Below, in pieces: positions 43,492-52,860 of a stretch of 64,000 nucleotides of DNA (its first letter is position 1; every line of letters begins with the position of its first letter). The notes beneath the pieces are model-generated. The model searched no databases and was not told the DNA's origin. It was given only the letters and a program-made list of their open reading frames with translations. The DNA comes from JAUNSR01 sp036655355 (GTDB lineage: Bacteria; Bacteroidota; Bacteroidia; Bacteroidales; JAUNSR01). The position numbers and the translations under genes were made by a program. The DNA is taken from the NCBI GenBank assembly GCA_036655355.1, contig JAVVQG010000006.1, forward strand, positions 124,001-188,000, given 5' to 3'.

Positions 43492-44592
43492 TTATAATGA
43501 TTTGATGTTGCCCAGGTCATTGATCACCCATGTTTTTTTCTTGTCCGCCGAAGTAGCAGTCATCTCAAACGTACGAGAAGTGGTTTCGATTTCAATCGTC
43601 CATTTCTCACCGCGAAATTCAACTTCATTCTTCTTGAATCCGAAATCTTTCATCTTAGTCAGATAAGCCCCTTTCTTTCCGATCGCTTCTTTCTGTTTGT
43701 AATAGAAGCTCCAAAGCAGGTCTTTTCCGTTTTCATATTCCGGATAAGTGAATGTTTCATTTTTCTCGCCGCATACGGATGGAGAGAAATACAGGTAACC
43801 CCATCGTTCGGGCATGTGCATGCTGATTAAACCTTGTGGAGACCACACCCAGTTGTATTCCGGTTTGAAGTTGCCTTTCTCATCCTTTATGCGGTTGTAG
43901 CGACCGTCTTTGTATTCAAAATCCCATTGTACACGAGAGAAATTGATTCGCCAGTAGTTACCGGCTTTCATCGGTGTGTCGAATTCAAAGCGTAACGCTT
44001 TTTGAGGAATCGCCATTTCAACGGTCCACATCTCATCTTCGTCCGAAGGGTTGTTCAATGTGCCATAGATCTGACTTTTGATTTTCATGTTTTCACAATC
44101 CCAATGAAAGAAAACGGCTCCTCTGTCGCGGTAAGGACGCTGAAGAAAAAGGTCGAAAATCGTATTGATCGCGTTGGTTTCTATCTCGTAATAGTTGTGA
44201 GCGTCGCCGTCCGGATCGATGAAAACCTCAAAGTCGTTATCGTAATAGATAATGGTGTCTTTTTGGTGCAGGTTAGCCCAAATGTGATTTTCTTTCAGTT
44301 CGGCCGCGATGTAGAGATATTCGTCATCCCAAAGCATTTTCACTTTGGTATCATGGTAGGGGTTTGGTTTTAGATCACCTTCGATATCTTTGAAAGAATC
44401 GGTGTAAGGCGCCTTTTTCCAAACGTTCTCATCAAGTTTACCATCGATTTCAATCTTTTCGTCGGTTCGATAACACACATATCCTTTGGGACGAATGAGC
44501 AGGTGCTCATACTCTTTCAAGATATCCGCCGATAATGCGTGTGAGAATCCGATAGCCAGGAGAGGAATAAGCATTTTCTTCTTGGTCATCAT
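43492..44592 (-). CDS. Exported carbohydrate-binding family 9-like protein
   Basis: 366 residues with a signal peptide (residues about 1-21, ending SALSADI-like). The CBM9-like beta-sandwich is clear: IEIDGKLDENVWKKAPYTDSF, VKMLWDDEYLYIAAEL, YDNDFEVFIDPDGDAHNYYE, and EMAIPQKALRF. A C-terminal segment of about 90 residues (YWGYLYFSP onward) completes the usual length for this family. It is the first gene of a two-gene unit with the glycosidase-like lipoprotein and would bind carbohydrate for it or present it (inference). No promoter box was found. Confidence 0.85.
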   Translation of the reverse strand: MMTKKKMLIPLLAIGFSHALSADILKEYEHLLIRPKGYVCYRTDEKIEIDGKLDENVWKKAPYTDSFKDIEGDLKPNPYHDTKVKMLWDDEYLYIAAELKENHIWANLHQKDTIIYYDNDFEVFIDPDGDAHNYYEIETNAINTIFDLFLQRPYRDRGAVFFHWDCENMKIKSQIYGTLNNPSDEDEMWTVEMAIPQKALRFEFDTPMKAGNYWRINFSRVQWDFEYKDGRYNRIKDEKGNFKPEYNWVWSPQGLISMHMPERWGYLYFSPSVCGEKNETFTYPEYENGKDLLWSFYYKQKEAIGKKGAYLTKMKDFGFKKNEVEFRGEKWTIEIETTSRTFEMTATSADKKKTWVINDLGNIKSL

Positions 44593-44748
44593 GTAGTTAA
44601 GTTGTTAAAAAGGTGTGATCACATCATTCAGGCACACCATAGGTTAAAAAGCAATAGCACTATAAATCGTAAGCGTGAAGCAAATGCAACTCAAATAGTG
44701 TGGTAAATATAATTTATTTTATCCAAATAATATAATCCAAAAACGCAA

Positions 44749-44792
44749 ACAGCCCGGCTAAAGCGTGTTTTTAACGCTTATAGCCGGGCTGT
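44749..44792 (-). terminator. Terminator behind pgk
   Basis: ACAGCCCGGCTA-AGCGT pairs with ACGCT-TAGCCGGGCTGT; T-rich sequence follows on the minus strand. Confidence 0.85.
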
Positions 44793-44815
44793 AAAGAATA
44801 TCTTTAGTCGATCAA

Positions 44816-46078
44816 TTAACCGCGGATCGCTTTAACACCTGGTAGGTCTTTTCCTTCAATCATCTCAAGAAGGGCACCACCACCAGTCGATACGTAGCTA
44901 ACCTGATCAGCAAGACCGAATTTGTTGATAGCAGCAACAGAGTCACCACCACCGATCAAAGAGAACGCACCGTTTGCAGTTGCAGCGGCGATAGCCAATG
45001 CAATCGCTTTTGTACCAGCCTGGAATGCTTCGAATTCGAATACACCCGCAGGACCGTTCCATAGGATTGTTTTAGATTCTTTGATAACCGCATCCATAGC
45101 AAGGATTGATTCAGGACCAAGGTCAAGACCCATCCAACCTGCAGGAACGTTTTTATCAGAGCAGATCTGAGTAGCAGCGTCAGCAGCGAATTTATCAGCA
45201 GCAACACAGTCGGTAGGAAGAACGATGTTCACACCAAGTTCTTTCGCTTTAGCCATAACTGTTTTCGCAGTTTCCATCATATCATCTTCACAAAGAGAAG
45301 AACCTACGTTTCCGCCCAATGCTTTAGAGAATGTGAATGCCATACCACCAACGATAAGGATGTTGTCAACTTTGCTCAACAAGTTCTCGATGATTGTGAT
45401 TTTAGAAGAAACTTTAGAACCACCGATGATAGCTGTAACCGGTTTCTGAGCTGTTTTCAATACTTTCTCAACAGCGTCAACCTCAGCCTGCATCAAGTAA
45501 CCGAACATTTTGTTTTCAGAAGCAAAAAGATCAGCGATCAAAGCAGTAGAAGCGTGCGCACGGTGAGCTGTACCGAATGCGTCGTTTACGTAGCAATCTG
45601 CAAGTTTCGCAAGATTTTTTGTAAATTCTTTCTGGCTAGCTTTAACGGCTTTCTTAGCTTCAGCTTTCTCTTCGTCTGAAGCATCTTCAGCCAAACCGCG
45701 TGGTTTGCCTTCTTCTTCAGCGTAGAAACGAAGGTTTTCAAGAACAAGAACTTCACCTGGTTTCAAAGCTGCAGCAGCTTCTTCAGCAACCACACCCTGG
45801 CAATCAGCAGCGAATTTCACTTCCTGTCCAAGTAGTTCAGAAAGGTGAGCGATGATATGTTTCAAAGAGAATTTATCTTCCGGACCTTTTTTTGGACGAC
45901 CAAGGTGAGAACCGATAATTACCGAACCACCGTCAGCAAGAATTTTCTTGATTGTAGGCAATGCTTTACGAATACGAGTATCGTCAGTAATCTGCATGTC
46001 AGCATTCAAAGGCACGTTGAAATCTACACGTACGAATGCTTTTTTTCCGTTGAAATTGAAATTGTCAAGTGTCTGCAT
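44816..46078 (-). CDS. pgk: Phosphoglycerate kinase
   Basis: 420 residues from ATG 46078 (MQTLDNFNFNGKKAFVRVDF); an ATG two codons upstream (46084) is an alternative. Glycolytic enzyme transferring phosphate from 1,3-bisphosphoglycerate to ADP. Motifs: VDFNVPL, GSHLGRPK, AFGTAHRAHAST, WNGPAGVFE and the C-terminal GGGDS. Length is typical. The minus-strand TAATTTTG at 46122-46115 matches the -7 box within the pyrF-pgk gap, so pgk may be transcribed separately from pyrF. Confidence 0.98.
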   Translation of the reverse strand: MQTLDNFNFNGKKAFVRVDFNVPLNADMQITDDTRIRKALPTIKKILADGGSVIIGSHLGRPKKGPEDKFSLKHIIAHLSELLGQEVKFAADCQGVVAEEAAAALKPGEVLVLENLRFYAEEEGKPRGLAEDASDEEKAEAKKAVKASQKEFTKNLAKLADCYVNDAFGTAHRAHASTALIADLFASENKMFGYLMQAEVDAVEKVLKTAQKPVTAIIGGSKVSSKITIIENLLSKVDNILIVGGMAFTFSKALGGNVGSSLCEDDMMETAKTVMAKAKELGVNIVLPTDCVAADKFAADAATQICSDKNVPAGWMGLDLGPESILAMDAVIKESKTILWNGPAGVFEFEAFQAGTKAIALAIAAATANGAFSLIGGGDSVAAINKFGLADQVSYVSTGGGALLEMIEGKDLPGVKAIRG

Positions 46079-46136
46079 TTTCAAATAGTTTTGTGTAACT
46101 TATTTTTGCGAGTACAAAATTAAGAAAAAATTGATA

Positions 46137-46964
46137 TTAAAGCCCCTTTGCAGTAAGCAAATTGTCCATCTCTTTCTGAACTTTTAGCGCTTCTTGACGT
46201 GCCGCAGCAGCGAAGGCTTCTGTTTTATCGGCATAAATAATCGCACGAGAAGAATTCACCAATAATCCGCATGTGTCATTCATGCCATACTGAGCAACCT
46301 CTTCCAGACTTCCGCCCTGTGCACCTACACCCGGAACCAATAGGAAATGGTTCGGAGCCACTTTTCTGATGTCTTCGAAAAGTTTTCCCTGGGTAGCGCC
46401 CACAACGAACATCATCTGATCTTCTGTCGCCCAATTCTGAGAAACGCGAAGCACTTTCTCAAACAATCGCTCGCCATTCTGATCTTCTGTCAACTGGAAA
46501 TCGTGTGATCCTTTATTTGACGTAAGAGCAAGTACGATTACCCAACGGTCCGGATAAACAAGGAAAGGTTTCACACTGTCTTCACCCATATAAGGAGCAA
46601 CCGTTACCGAGTCGATATCCATGTGTTCGAAGAAACTGCGTGCATACATCTCAGACGTATTTCCGATATCTCCGCGTTTTGCATCGGCGATGATAAACTG
46701 ATCCGGGTAGTTTTCCTTGATGTAATTCACAGTCTTTTCAAAAGCGATCCATCCCTTCACGCCCAGACTTTCATAGAATGCTAGGTTTGGTTTATACGCT
46801 ACGCAAAGATCTGCCGTCGCATCGATGATCTCCTTATTAAATGCGAAGATCGGATCTTCTTCATTCAATAGATGTGCCGGGATTTTTTTGATATCCGTAT
46901 CCAACCCTACGCATAGGAAAGAGCGTTTCTTTTGGATGTTCTCAAATAGTTGCTGTTTGTTCAT
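46137..46964 (-). CDS. pyrF: Orotidine 5'-phosphate decarboxylase (subfamily 2)
   Basis: 275 residues. Last step of UMP synthesis. The subfamily 2 pattern is evident: FLCVGLDTDIKKIP at the N-terminus, VAYKPNLAFYESLG, the catalytic DAKRGDIGNT and VVGATQGKL, with PGVGAQGGS near the C-terminus. The gene follows the HAD gene after an approximately 95-bp gap containing a 13-bp tandem repeat. In related Bacteroidales prfA and pyrF are usually neighbours, which fits the present order with HAD inserted. Confidence 0.97.
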   Translation of the reverse strand: MNKQQLFENIQKKRSFLCVGLDTDIKKIPAHLLNEEDPIFAFNKEIIDATADLCVAYKPNLAFYESLGVKGWIAFEKTVNYIKENYPDQFIIADAKRGDIGNTSEMYARSFFEHMDIDSVTVAPYMGEDSVKPFLVYPDRWVIVLALTSNKGSHDFQLTEDQNGERLFEKVLRVSQNWATEDQMMFVVGATQGKLFEDIRKVAPNHFLLVPGVGAQGGSLEEVAQYGMNDTCGLLVNSSRAIIYADKTEAFAAAARQEALKVQKEMDNLLTAKGL

Positions 46965-46978
46965 ATTCGTATTTCGTT

Positions 46979-47030
46979 AATGTGAATGTGCAATGTAAAT
47001 GTGCAATGTGAATGTGCAATGTAAATTTGC
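46979..47030. repeat. 13-bp tandem repeat, four units
   Basis: Four 13-mers alternating AATGTGAATGTGC and AATGTAAATGTGC (the last unit has AATGTAAATTTGC), i.e. two 26-bp periods, in the pyrF upstream gap 14 bp before its start codon. Confidence 0.9.
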
Positions 47031-47058
47031 AATATTGTGTTTAGGTTATATGAATGGA

Positions 47059-47673
47059 TCATTTCGTAAAGAGGTGTGACCAATCTTCCTGCGCCTTCGG
47101 GGTGTAAGTACCGATTCCGAATGTTTCCGCCATTCTGCAGTTTGCCGGAGCATCGTCGATAAAGAAGGTCTCGAAAGGGTTTAGCATCTCATCCTTGAGG
47201 ACGTATTCGAATATCTCGCTAGACGGTTTAAGCATGTGTACTTCGTTCGAAAGCCATACTTTGTCAAAGAAATCCGTTACATCCTTTCCGTTGCGCCGAA
47301 AAATATGCTCCACACACCAATCCCAGTGAAGTTCATTGGTGTTGCTGAGCAAATATACATTGTAGTTTTCGCGTAGGCTTAGGATCAATTCAAGTTTGTA
47401 AGCCGGAATATCTGCGATCATCTTCATCCAGGCATTCCGGATCTGATCGTCGGAAAGGGTTTGCGGACTCATCCGGCGTATCCCTTCGTAGAATTCAGGG
47501 GTGGAGACTGCTCCCATCTCGTAGGCGCCGAATATACCTCCGTGACGCGCCGTTTGGATAACCTCGTCGACGTTTGGGATGCCCAGTTCGCAAAACGAAT
47601 CCAGACATTCGGACCTGTGCAGATCGAGCAGTACGACACCCAGGTCAAGAATCACATTCTTAATATTTTCCAT
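47059..47673 (-). CDS. HAD-superfamily hydrolase
   Basis: 204 residues from ATG 47673 (MENIKNVILDLGVVLLDLH). HAD phosphatase of the epoxide-hydrolase-N/YihX-like type. The nucleophile Asp is in ILDLGVV, where the second Asp is replaced by Gly as often seen in this subfamily. Motif II is LLSNTNELH, Lys lies in MLKPSSEIFEYV, and motif IV is FFIDDAPANC. Substrate unknown; likely a small phosphorylated metabolite. It sits 60 bp behind prfA on the same strand and separates it from pyrF. Confidence 0.9.
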   Translation of the reverse strand: MENIKNVILDLGVVLLDLHRSECLDSFCELGIPNVDEVIQTARHGGIFGAYEMGAVSTPEFYEGIRRMSPQTLSDDQIRNAWMKMIADIPAYKLELILSLRENYNVYLLSNTNELHWDWCVEHIFRRNGKDVTDFFDKVWLSNEVHMLKPSSEIFEYVLKDEMLNPFETFFIDDAPANCRMAETFGIGTYTPKAQEDWSHLFTK

Positions 47674-47733
47674 AGATACAAAAAGAAAGCTGGTCGAAAC
47701 AGAAAAATCCATTTCGAACAGCTTCCAAATTAT

Positions 47734-48843
47734 TTAGAGTTCACTTTCTTTCATACGTTCCGCATTCTCGGCAACGGTCAACTGGTCGATCACTCCTTGG
47801 ATGTCTCCGTCCATGAAGGCCGATAGGTTATAAATCGTGCAATTGATGCGGTGGTCGGTAATTCGTCCCTGCGGATAGTTGTAGGTGCGGATTTTAGCCG
47901 AACGGTCGCCCGTCGATACCATCGTCTTACGTTTCGATGCGATATCGTCCAGGTACTTCTGATGTTCCTTATCATAAATAAGGGTATAAAGGCGAGCCAA
48001 TGCGCGCGCTTTATTTTTCGGTTGGTCACGTGTTTCGGTACATTCGATCAGGATCTCCTCCGATTCGCCGGTATTGGGGTTTTTCCAGACGTAACGCAAA
48101 CGAACGCCTGATTCCACTTTGTTTACATTCTGACCGCCGGCACCACCCGAACGGAACGTATCCCATTTGATTTCACCTTCGTTGATTTCAACGTCGAAGG
48201 CGTCCGCTTCAGGTAAAACGGCCACAGAGGCTGCCGAAGTATGTACTCGTCCCTGGGTTTCGGTAGCGGGTACGCGCTGAACGCGGTGTACACCGGATTC
48301 ATATTTTAAGATACCGTATACTTTTTCGCCGGTTACAGAGAAAATAATCTCTTTAAAACCTCCCGCCGAGCCTTCGCTAAAACTGGATACTTCCACTTTC
48401 CAACCTTTCGTCTCGCAATATTTGGCATACATTCTAAACAGGTCACCGGCAAAGATAGCTGCTTCATCACCACCCGTACCGCCACGGATTTCCACGATCG
48501 CATTTTTATCATCCTGCGGATCCGCCGGAATAAGCAATAATTTGATCTCCTCTTCAAGTTCCGGCAAACGGCTTGAATTCACGTCGATCTCCTCTTTCGC
48601 CATCTCTCGCATTTCTGGGTCGTTGTCATTTTCGAGAATCATTTTCGCTTCTGCGATACCGTCCAACAGCCCTTTGTATTCATTGCGAGCCGCCACGATT
48701 TTCTCCAAATCGCGATACTCCTTATTTAAACGTACGTAACGTTTCATGTCGGAAATCACTGCAGGGTCGGTAATCAACGTTCCAATCTCTTCGAAACGGC
48801 TTACCAGACCTTCTAATTTTCCTAAAAGTGTATTGTCGCTCAT
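47734..48843 (-). CDS. prfA: Peptide chain release factor 1
   Basis: 369 residues from ATG 48843 (MSDNTLLGKLEGLVSRFEEI). Recognises UAA and UAG. The hydrolysis motif GGQ appears in FRSGGAGGQNVNKVESG, and the stop-codon reading tripeptide of the PxT type as PAT in VQRVPATETQGRVHTS. Domain 1 is the N-terminal coiled region. A longer frame upstream would overlap the preceding gene's 3' end and is rejected. It is read after the outer-membrane protein gene (37 bp gap). Confidence 0.97.
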   Translation of the reverse strand: MSDNTLLGKLEGLVSRFEEIGTLITDPAVISDMKRYVRLNKEYRDLEKIVAARNEYKGLLDGIAEAKMILENDNDPEMREMAKEEIDVNSSRLPELEEEIKLLLIPADPQDDKNAIVEIRGGTGGDEAAIFAGDLFRMYAKYCETKGWKVEVSSFSEGSAGGFKEIIFSVTGEKVYGILKYESGVHRVQRVPATETQGRVHTSAASVAVLPEADAFDVEINEGEIKWDTFRSGGAGGQNVNKVESGVRLRYVWKNPNTGESEEILIECTETRDQPKNKARALARLYTLIYDKEHQKYLDDIASKRKTMVSTGDRSAKIRTYNYPQGRITDHRINCTIYNLSAFMDGDIQGVIDQLTVAENAERMKESEL

Positions 48844-48880
48844 GCTTGTTTTATTATCGGGCACAAATGTAATCAATTCT

Positions 48881-49945
48881 CTATTGTTCCACAACTATAC
48901 AAAAGCCCAGATACGAGTAACCGGGCGTATTCCTGAATTGACCGTAGGGTACGATGCCGTAATAGGCATTGAGATAAAACCCCACGCTATTGGTATACCA
49001 AGTAAATTTCGGTCTGATCTTCCAGCCGAAATAAAGGTTGTAATTCCAGGAACGAGTGTGCTTGCTACGAGTGGTATACCATCCCTGTGTCTCATCGTCC
49101 CACTTTACCTCCGGGTAATGGTATCGTGCCCGATTCCGCACCTCCAGCGATAATACGTTCGAAACGTTTTTAGAAGTGAGCCAACCCGTAGTGCGTTGAA
49201 ATTCATATTCGAAATAGAACTCGGAGAGGTTTTTCATCGCATAATTCAGCGTAGTATCTCCTTCGTTGGGATAGATCTTGAACCAACTTTTTCCATTCGG
49301 AATGCGCACCATCAGACCGGCTTTGAGCGCATGGTTGTTTTTTCGTGTGGCGTTGGGGTCGTTGATGCAAACCGCCAGTTCGGAGTATTCGTACGATACA
49401 TTGACACGGGTGAGGGGGAATCCTTCGTTTTTTCTTCGGATCGTCAACTCATCGCCGATGTGTGTGCTTTCGTGATTGTAAGGAGCGAATCGGAAGGAGA
49501 TGTTCTTGAGGAATCCGTTGTTCGGAAACGTACGTAACGCTTTCACCTGCCCAACGGCGAAGCGGTAATCCGTATTCAGTACCGGTGCCGATTGCGATTT
49601 CAGATCCAGCCACAGGTGAAAACTGATGGGAAGATCCACCCCGATATTCCATTCGTCATTGATCTTTCCCGACCAGATGGGGATCAATGTGCCCAGACTA
49701 ACGTTGAGAAAGGGTGCGTAGAGGTTTTTATTATCCTCCATCGAGATGTACTCTTCACGAGCGCGACCATACCCTTCAGAAACTTTGATCATCGGGGATT
49801 CGATCTCCGAGACCAATGGTTTGCCGTACCAAAGCGGTACAATCCAACCGTATTTCTGCTTTTGATCCTCCTCTTGCGCCTGTGCGGGCTGTAATCCGGA
49901 AAACAGGAACAGAAGCAGCCAAACAAGGGCAATGTATCTCCTCAT
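48881..49945 (-). CDS. Outer-membrane beta-barrel protein, DUF1207-like
   Basis: 354 residues with a signal peptide (cleavage after PAQAQE, about residue 24). The rest is an alternating aromatic barrel ending YLGFCIVVEQ. Segments FRFAPYNHESTHIGDELTI and VNVSYEYSELAVCI match DUF1207, whose members show a HESTHxGDE-like motif. Function unknown. It lies upstream of prfA on the same strand, 37 bp apart, which is an unusual neighbour for the highly conserved prfA-pyrF region and may share its transcript. Confidence 0.75.
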   Translation of the reverse strand: MRRYIALVWLLLFLFSGLQPAQAQEEDQKQKYGWIVPLWYGKPLVSEIESPMIKVSEGYGRAREEYISMEDNKNLYAPFLNVSLGTLIPIWSGKINDEWNIGVDLPISFHLWLDLKSQSAPVLNTDYRFAVGQVKALRTFPNNGFLKNISFRFAPYNHESTHIGDELTIRRKNEGFPLTRVNVSYEYSELAVCINDPNATRKNNHALKAGLMVRIPNGKSWFKIYPNEGDTTLNYAMKNLSEFYFEYEFQRTTGWLTSKNVSNVLSLEVRNRARYHYPEVKWDDETQGWYTTRSKHTRSWNYNLYFGWKIRPKFTWYTNSVGFYLNAYYGIVPYGQFRNTPGYSYLGFCIVVEQ

Positions 49946-50038
49946 GAAGCGATTCTATTTTGAATGTAAAACAGCAAAGAGGAGCGGAATGTTTAACGAA
50001 TCAAACAGCTTCTTAAAAATGAGGTTGTAGAATACAAG

Positions 50039-50075
50039 AACACCCCTTTCCAACCGGAGGTTCGAAAGGGGTGTT
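50039..50075. terminator. Probable terminator behind purM
   Basis: AACACCCCTTTC pairs with GAAAGGGGTGTT around a 13-nt loop. The T tract is poor on both strands. Confidence 0.6.
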
Positions 50076-50109
50076 GTGTGATGAGAGTTGGTTAAACCCG
50101 GCGGGTTTC

Positions 50110-51276
50110 TTAATATTCGTAAGTACCGAATTCTGATTCGATAACCAATTCGTTTTTCTCTGATTTCTCAACAAAACCAACGATCTGAGCATCGATATTG
50201 AATGCTTTTGCGATGTCGATTACCTGTTGAGCATGCTCCGGTGCGATATAAACCTCCATGCGGTGGCCCATGTTGAACACTTTGTACATCTCTTTCCAAT
50301 CCGTACCGGATTGCTCCTGAATGATGCGGAACAACGGAGGAACCGGGAAAAGGTTGTTTTTTGTGATTTTTACATTCTCTGTAAAGTGAAGCACTTTTGT
50401 TTGTGCACCGCCCGAGCAGTGAACCATTCCATGGATTTCCGGACGCAATTCATCCAGCAACCTTTTGATTACGGGAGCATACGTGCGGGTAGGGGAAAGT
50501 ACAAGTTTGCCGGCATCGATACCGAGCTCTTCGATTTTGTCCGTCAGTTTCAAACCGCCCGAATACACCAGCTCCTGAGGAACAGAAGCATCGTAGCTCT
50601 CCGGATATTTCTCTGCCAGGTATTTCGAGAATACATCGTGACGAGCAGAAGTCAAACCGTTGCTGCCAGTACCTCCGTTGTATTCCTTCTCGTATGAAGC
50701 CTGACCGAAAGAAGCCATTCCGACGATTACATCGCCGCCCTGGATATTTTTATTGTCGATCACATCTGCACGTTTCATACGGCACGTAACCGTTGAATCC
50801 ACGATGATGGTTCTAACAATATCGCCTACGTCGGCAGTTTCGCCTCCGGTAGCATAGGCGTTCACACCCATTTCGCGCAATTCGGCAAGAAGTTCGTCCG
50901 TTCCGTTAATGATTGCAGAGATCACTTCGCCCGGAATCAGGTGTTTGTTTCTACCGATTGTTGAAGACACCAAAATATTGTCAACCGCACCTACGCAAAG
51001 CAGGTCATCGATATTCATAATTAATGCGTCCTGTGCGATACCTTTCCAAACAGAAAGATCACCGGTTTCCTTCCAGTACATGTAGGCAAGAGAAGATTTC
51101 GTGCCTGCTCCGTCGGCGTGCATGATGTTGCACCATTCAGGATCTCCACCCAGAATATCGGGAATGATTTTACAGAAAGCTTTAGGGAAAATACCTTTGT
51201 CGATGTTCTTGATTGCGTTATGCACATCTTCTTTTGAGGCTGAAACCCCTCTCATGTTGTAACGTTGATCGCTCAT
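50110..51276 (-). CDS. purM: Phosphoribosylformylglycinamidine cyclo-ligase family protein
   Basis: 388 residues, slightly longer than the roughly 345 of E. coli PurM. It makes aminoimidazole ribotide in purine synthesis using ATP. Visible motifs: MHADGAGTKSSLAYMYW (the Gly-rich/Thr-Lys loop), DALIMNIDDLLCVGAVD, the YATGGETADVGD ATP/Mg region, HCSGGAQTK and VFNMGHRMEVYIA. Cytoplasmic. It sits 36 bp behind the nitroreductase gene in the same direction. TAATTTTG (51310-51303, minus) matches a -7 box before it. Confidence 0.92.
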   Translation of the reverse strand: MSDQRYNMRGVSASKEDVHNAIKNIDKGIFPKAFCKIIPDILGGDPEWCNIMHADGAGTKSSLAYMYWKETGDLSVWKGIAQDALIMNIDDLLCVGAVDNILVSSTIGRNKHLIPGEVISAIINGTDELLAELREMGVNAYATGGETADVGDIVRTIIVDSTVTCRMKRADVIDNKNIQGGDVIVGMASFGQASYEKEYNGGTGSNGLTSARHDVFSKYLAEKYPESYDASVPQELVYSGGLKLTDKIEELGIDAGKLVLSPTRTYAPVIKRLLDELRPEIHGMVHCSGGAQTKVLHFTENVKITKNNLFPVPPLFRIIQEQSGTDWKEMYKVFNMGHRMEVYIAPEHAQQVIDIAKAFNIDAQIVGFVEKSEKNELVIESEFGTYEY

Positions 51277-51312
51277 TTGATGTCAAGAATTGAATTTTTG
51301 CGCAAAATTAAA

Positions 51313-51855
51313 TTAATATTTATTGAAAGATCGTACCTCCTCGATGTTTTTTCTCTTTTTCTCACGTTTTGGCTTGGTGGAATAGCCGATGATGATATCC
51401 AGGATGATTCTTTTGTTCTTTGGAACCCCCAGAATCTCTTTCATCTCCTCCTCTTTGAACCAGCCAATCATACAGGAACCGAGTCCTTCGGCTTCAGCGG
51501 CCAACACCATATGCGCTGCGGCGATGCCGATATCCACCTGCGGGAACTCTTTCTTCTTCACCCAACCTCCGAAATTGGATGTGAAATTACTTTTCTCCTC
51601 AACGATTACGATGTGTACGGGGGCCTGTTGTGTGAAATGGTTAAGGAAAAGCGTTTTTGATACGCAACATTTGGCAACTTCCCCTTTCACCTGCGGATCG
51701 TCTACCACGATGAATTTCCACGGTTGTCCGTTGCATGCCGACGGCGCCAGGCGCGCAGCTTCAATGATACGGTCGATTTTCTCCTTCTCAACCAAGCGTG
51801 TGGCGTCGAAGCCGCGATCGCTTTGTCTGTTTTTTACAAGTTCAAGAAAGTCCAT
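51313..51855 (-). CDS. Nitroreductase family protein
   Basis: 180 residues from ATG 51855 (MDFLELVKNRQSDRGF). FMN-dependent fold recognised by the Arg-Ser/Gln N-terminal loop (KNRQSDRGFDATRLVE), the ARLAPSACNGQPWKFIVV core and GLGSCMIGWFKEEEM. Family members reduce nitro compounds, quinones or flavins; substrate here unknown. Length is compact and typical. It precedes purM by 36 bp on the same strand. Confidence 0.92.
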   Translation of the reverse strand: MDFLELVKNRQSDRGFDATRLVEKEKIDRIIEAARLAPSACNGQPWKFIVVDDPQVKGEVAKCCVSKTLFLNHFTQQAPVHIVIVEEKSNFTSNFGGWVKKKEFPQVDIGIAAAHMVLAAEAEGLGSCMIGWFKEEEMKEILGVPKNKRIILDIIIGYSTKPKREKKRKNIEEVRSFNKY

Positions 51856-51999
51856 AGTTCGAAATGAGGTTCTGATACTGACTGATCCGTTGCGATCAAT
51901 CAATAACGGGGTGTTAATAACGAGTAATCGGTAAGAGCGATAAGTAACCGGTGATGCGTGATGAAAGATTAAAATACGCGTCGTGTACGACGATGCTTA

Positions 52000-52599
52000 C
52001 TAATATTTCATCATCTTGCTGATGTATTTGCCGATGATATCGAATTCCAGATTCACCTTCGTGCCTTCCTGAATGCGGCAGAAGTTCGTGTGTTCCAGTG
52101 TGTAAGGGATGATTGCCACCTGGAAGCTGTTGTCTTTCGAGTTGCAGACAGTAAGACTCACGCCGTTCACCGTTACCGAACCTTTTTCAACCGTCATGTA
52201 GCCTTGTTTGGCCATCACCGGATTGAAATCGTATTCGAAAGTGAAATAATAGCTGCCGTCTGCCTCTTCCACTTTTTTGCATACAGCGGTCTGATCCACA
52301 TGTCCCTGCACGATATGTCCGTCCAGGCGACCGTTCATCACCATGCTGCGTTCAAGATTCACCAGGTCGCCAACTTTCAGAACGCCCAGGTTAGAGCGGT
52401 CCAGCGTTTCCTGGATAGCGGTCACCGTATAGCGATTGTCGTCGATTTTTACAACCGTCAGACATACGCCGTTGTGTGCCACACTTTGATCGATTTTCAA
52501 TTCGTTGGTAAACGAGCACTCCATGGTGATGTGCAAGTTTCCACCTTCACGTTCCAATGCTACGATTTTAGCAGCCTCTTCAACAATTCCTGAAAACAT
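52000..52599 (-). CDS. ribE: Riboflavin synthase, alpha subunit
   Basis: 199 residues from ATG 52599 (MFSGIVEEAAKIVAL), the canonical start. Two lumazine-binding repeats: about residues 1-95 and 96-190, with VCLTV, DGHIVQGHVDQTA and GVSLTVC hallmarks. It converts two molecules of dimethyl-ribityl-lumazine to riboflavin. Copy D of the dispersed repeat begins 22 bp upstream of its start in the divergent spacer with menA. A longer open frame reaches into that repeat and is rejected. Confidence 0.97.
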   Translation of the reverse strand: MFSGIVEEAAKIVALEREGGNLHITMECSFTNELKIDQSVAHNGVCLTVVKIDDNRYTVTAIQETLDRSNLGVLKVGDLVNLERSMVMNGRLDGHIVQGHVDQTAVCKKVEEADGSYYFTFEYDFNPVMAKQGYMTVEKGSVTVNGVSLTVCNSKDNSFQVAIIPYTLEHTNFCRIQEGTKVNLEFDIIGKYISKMMKY

Positions 52600-52620
52600 A
52601 TGATTTGAGTTAAACTGAAA

Positions 52621-52723
52621 ACAAATGAAATCGCCATAGCTCATCTAAAGATGAAATACCCAATTCAAGGGATATAGATGGCGCATTTGACCTTGATGTT
52701 AAAAAATAGATTAGATACAAATG
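52621..52723 (+). repeat. Dispersed CAAATG repeat, copy D (full length)
   Basis: Left ACAAATGAAATCGCCATAG at 52621, middle ATGGCGCATTTGACC (52678-52692), right end ACAAATG at 52717-52723, period 96 bp. It lies in the ribE-menA divergent spacer, with the right end pointing toward menA. The ATG of the right end opens only a four-codon frame. The remainder of the spacer holds the menA -7 box. Confidence 0.85.
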
Positions 52724-52810
52724 GAAAAGGAGTAAAATTTACTCCGAAACAAAAGTAATCAAAAAGATTCATACCTGCCGAAGGGAAGGAGTGCAAAAGA
52801 TAGTTTTACC

Positions 52811-52818
52811 TATCTTTG
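52811..52818 (+). promoter_or_regulatory. -7 box for menA
   Basis: TATCTTTG, exact consensus, 42 bp before the ATG; also part of an AAGATAG/CTATCTT hairpin. No -33 match. Confidence 0.45.
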
Positions 52819-52860
52819 TTAAAAAAATCGGAGACAATTCGCTTATAACAACAATCAAAT

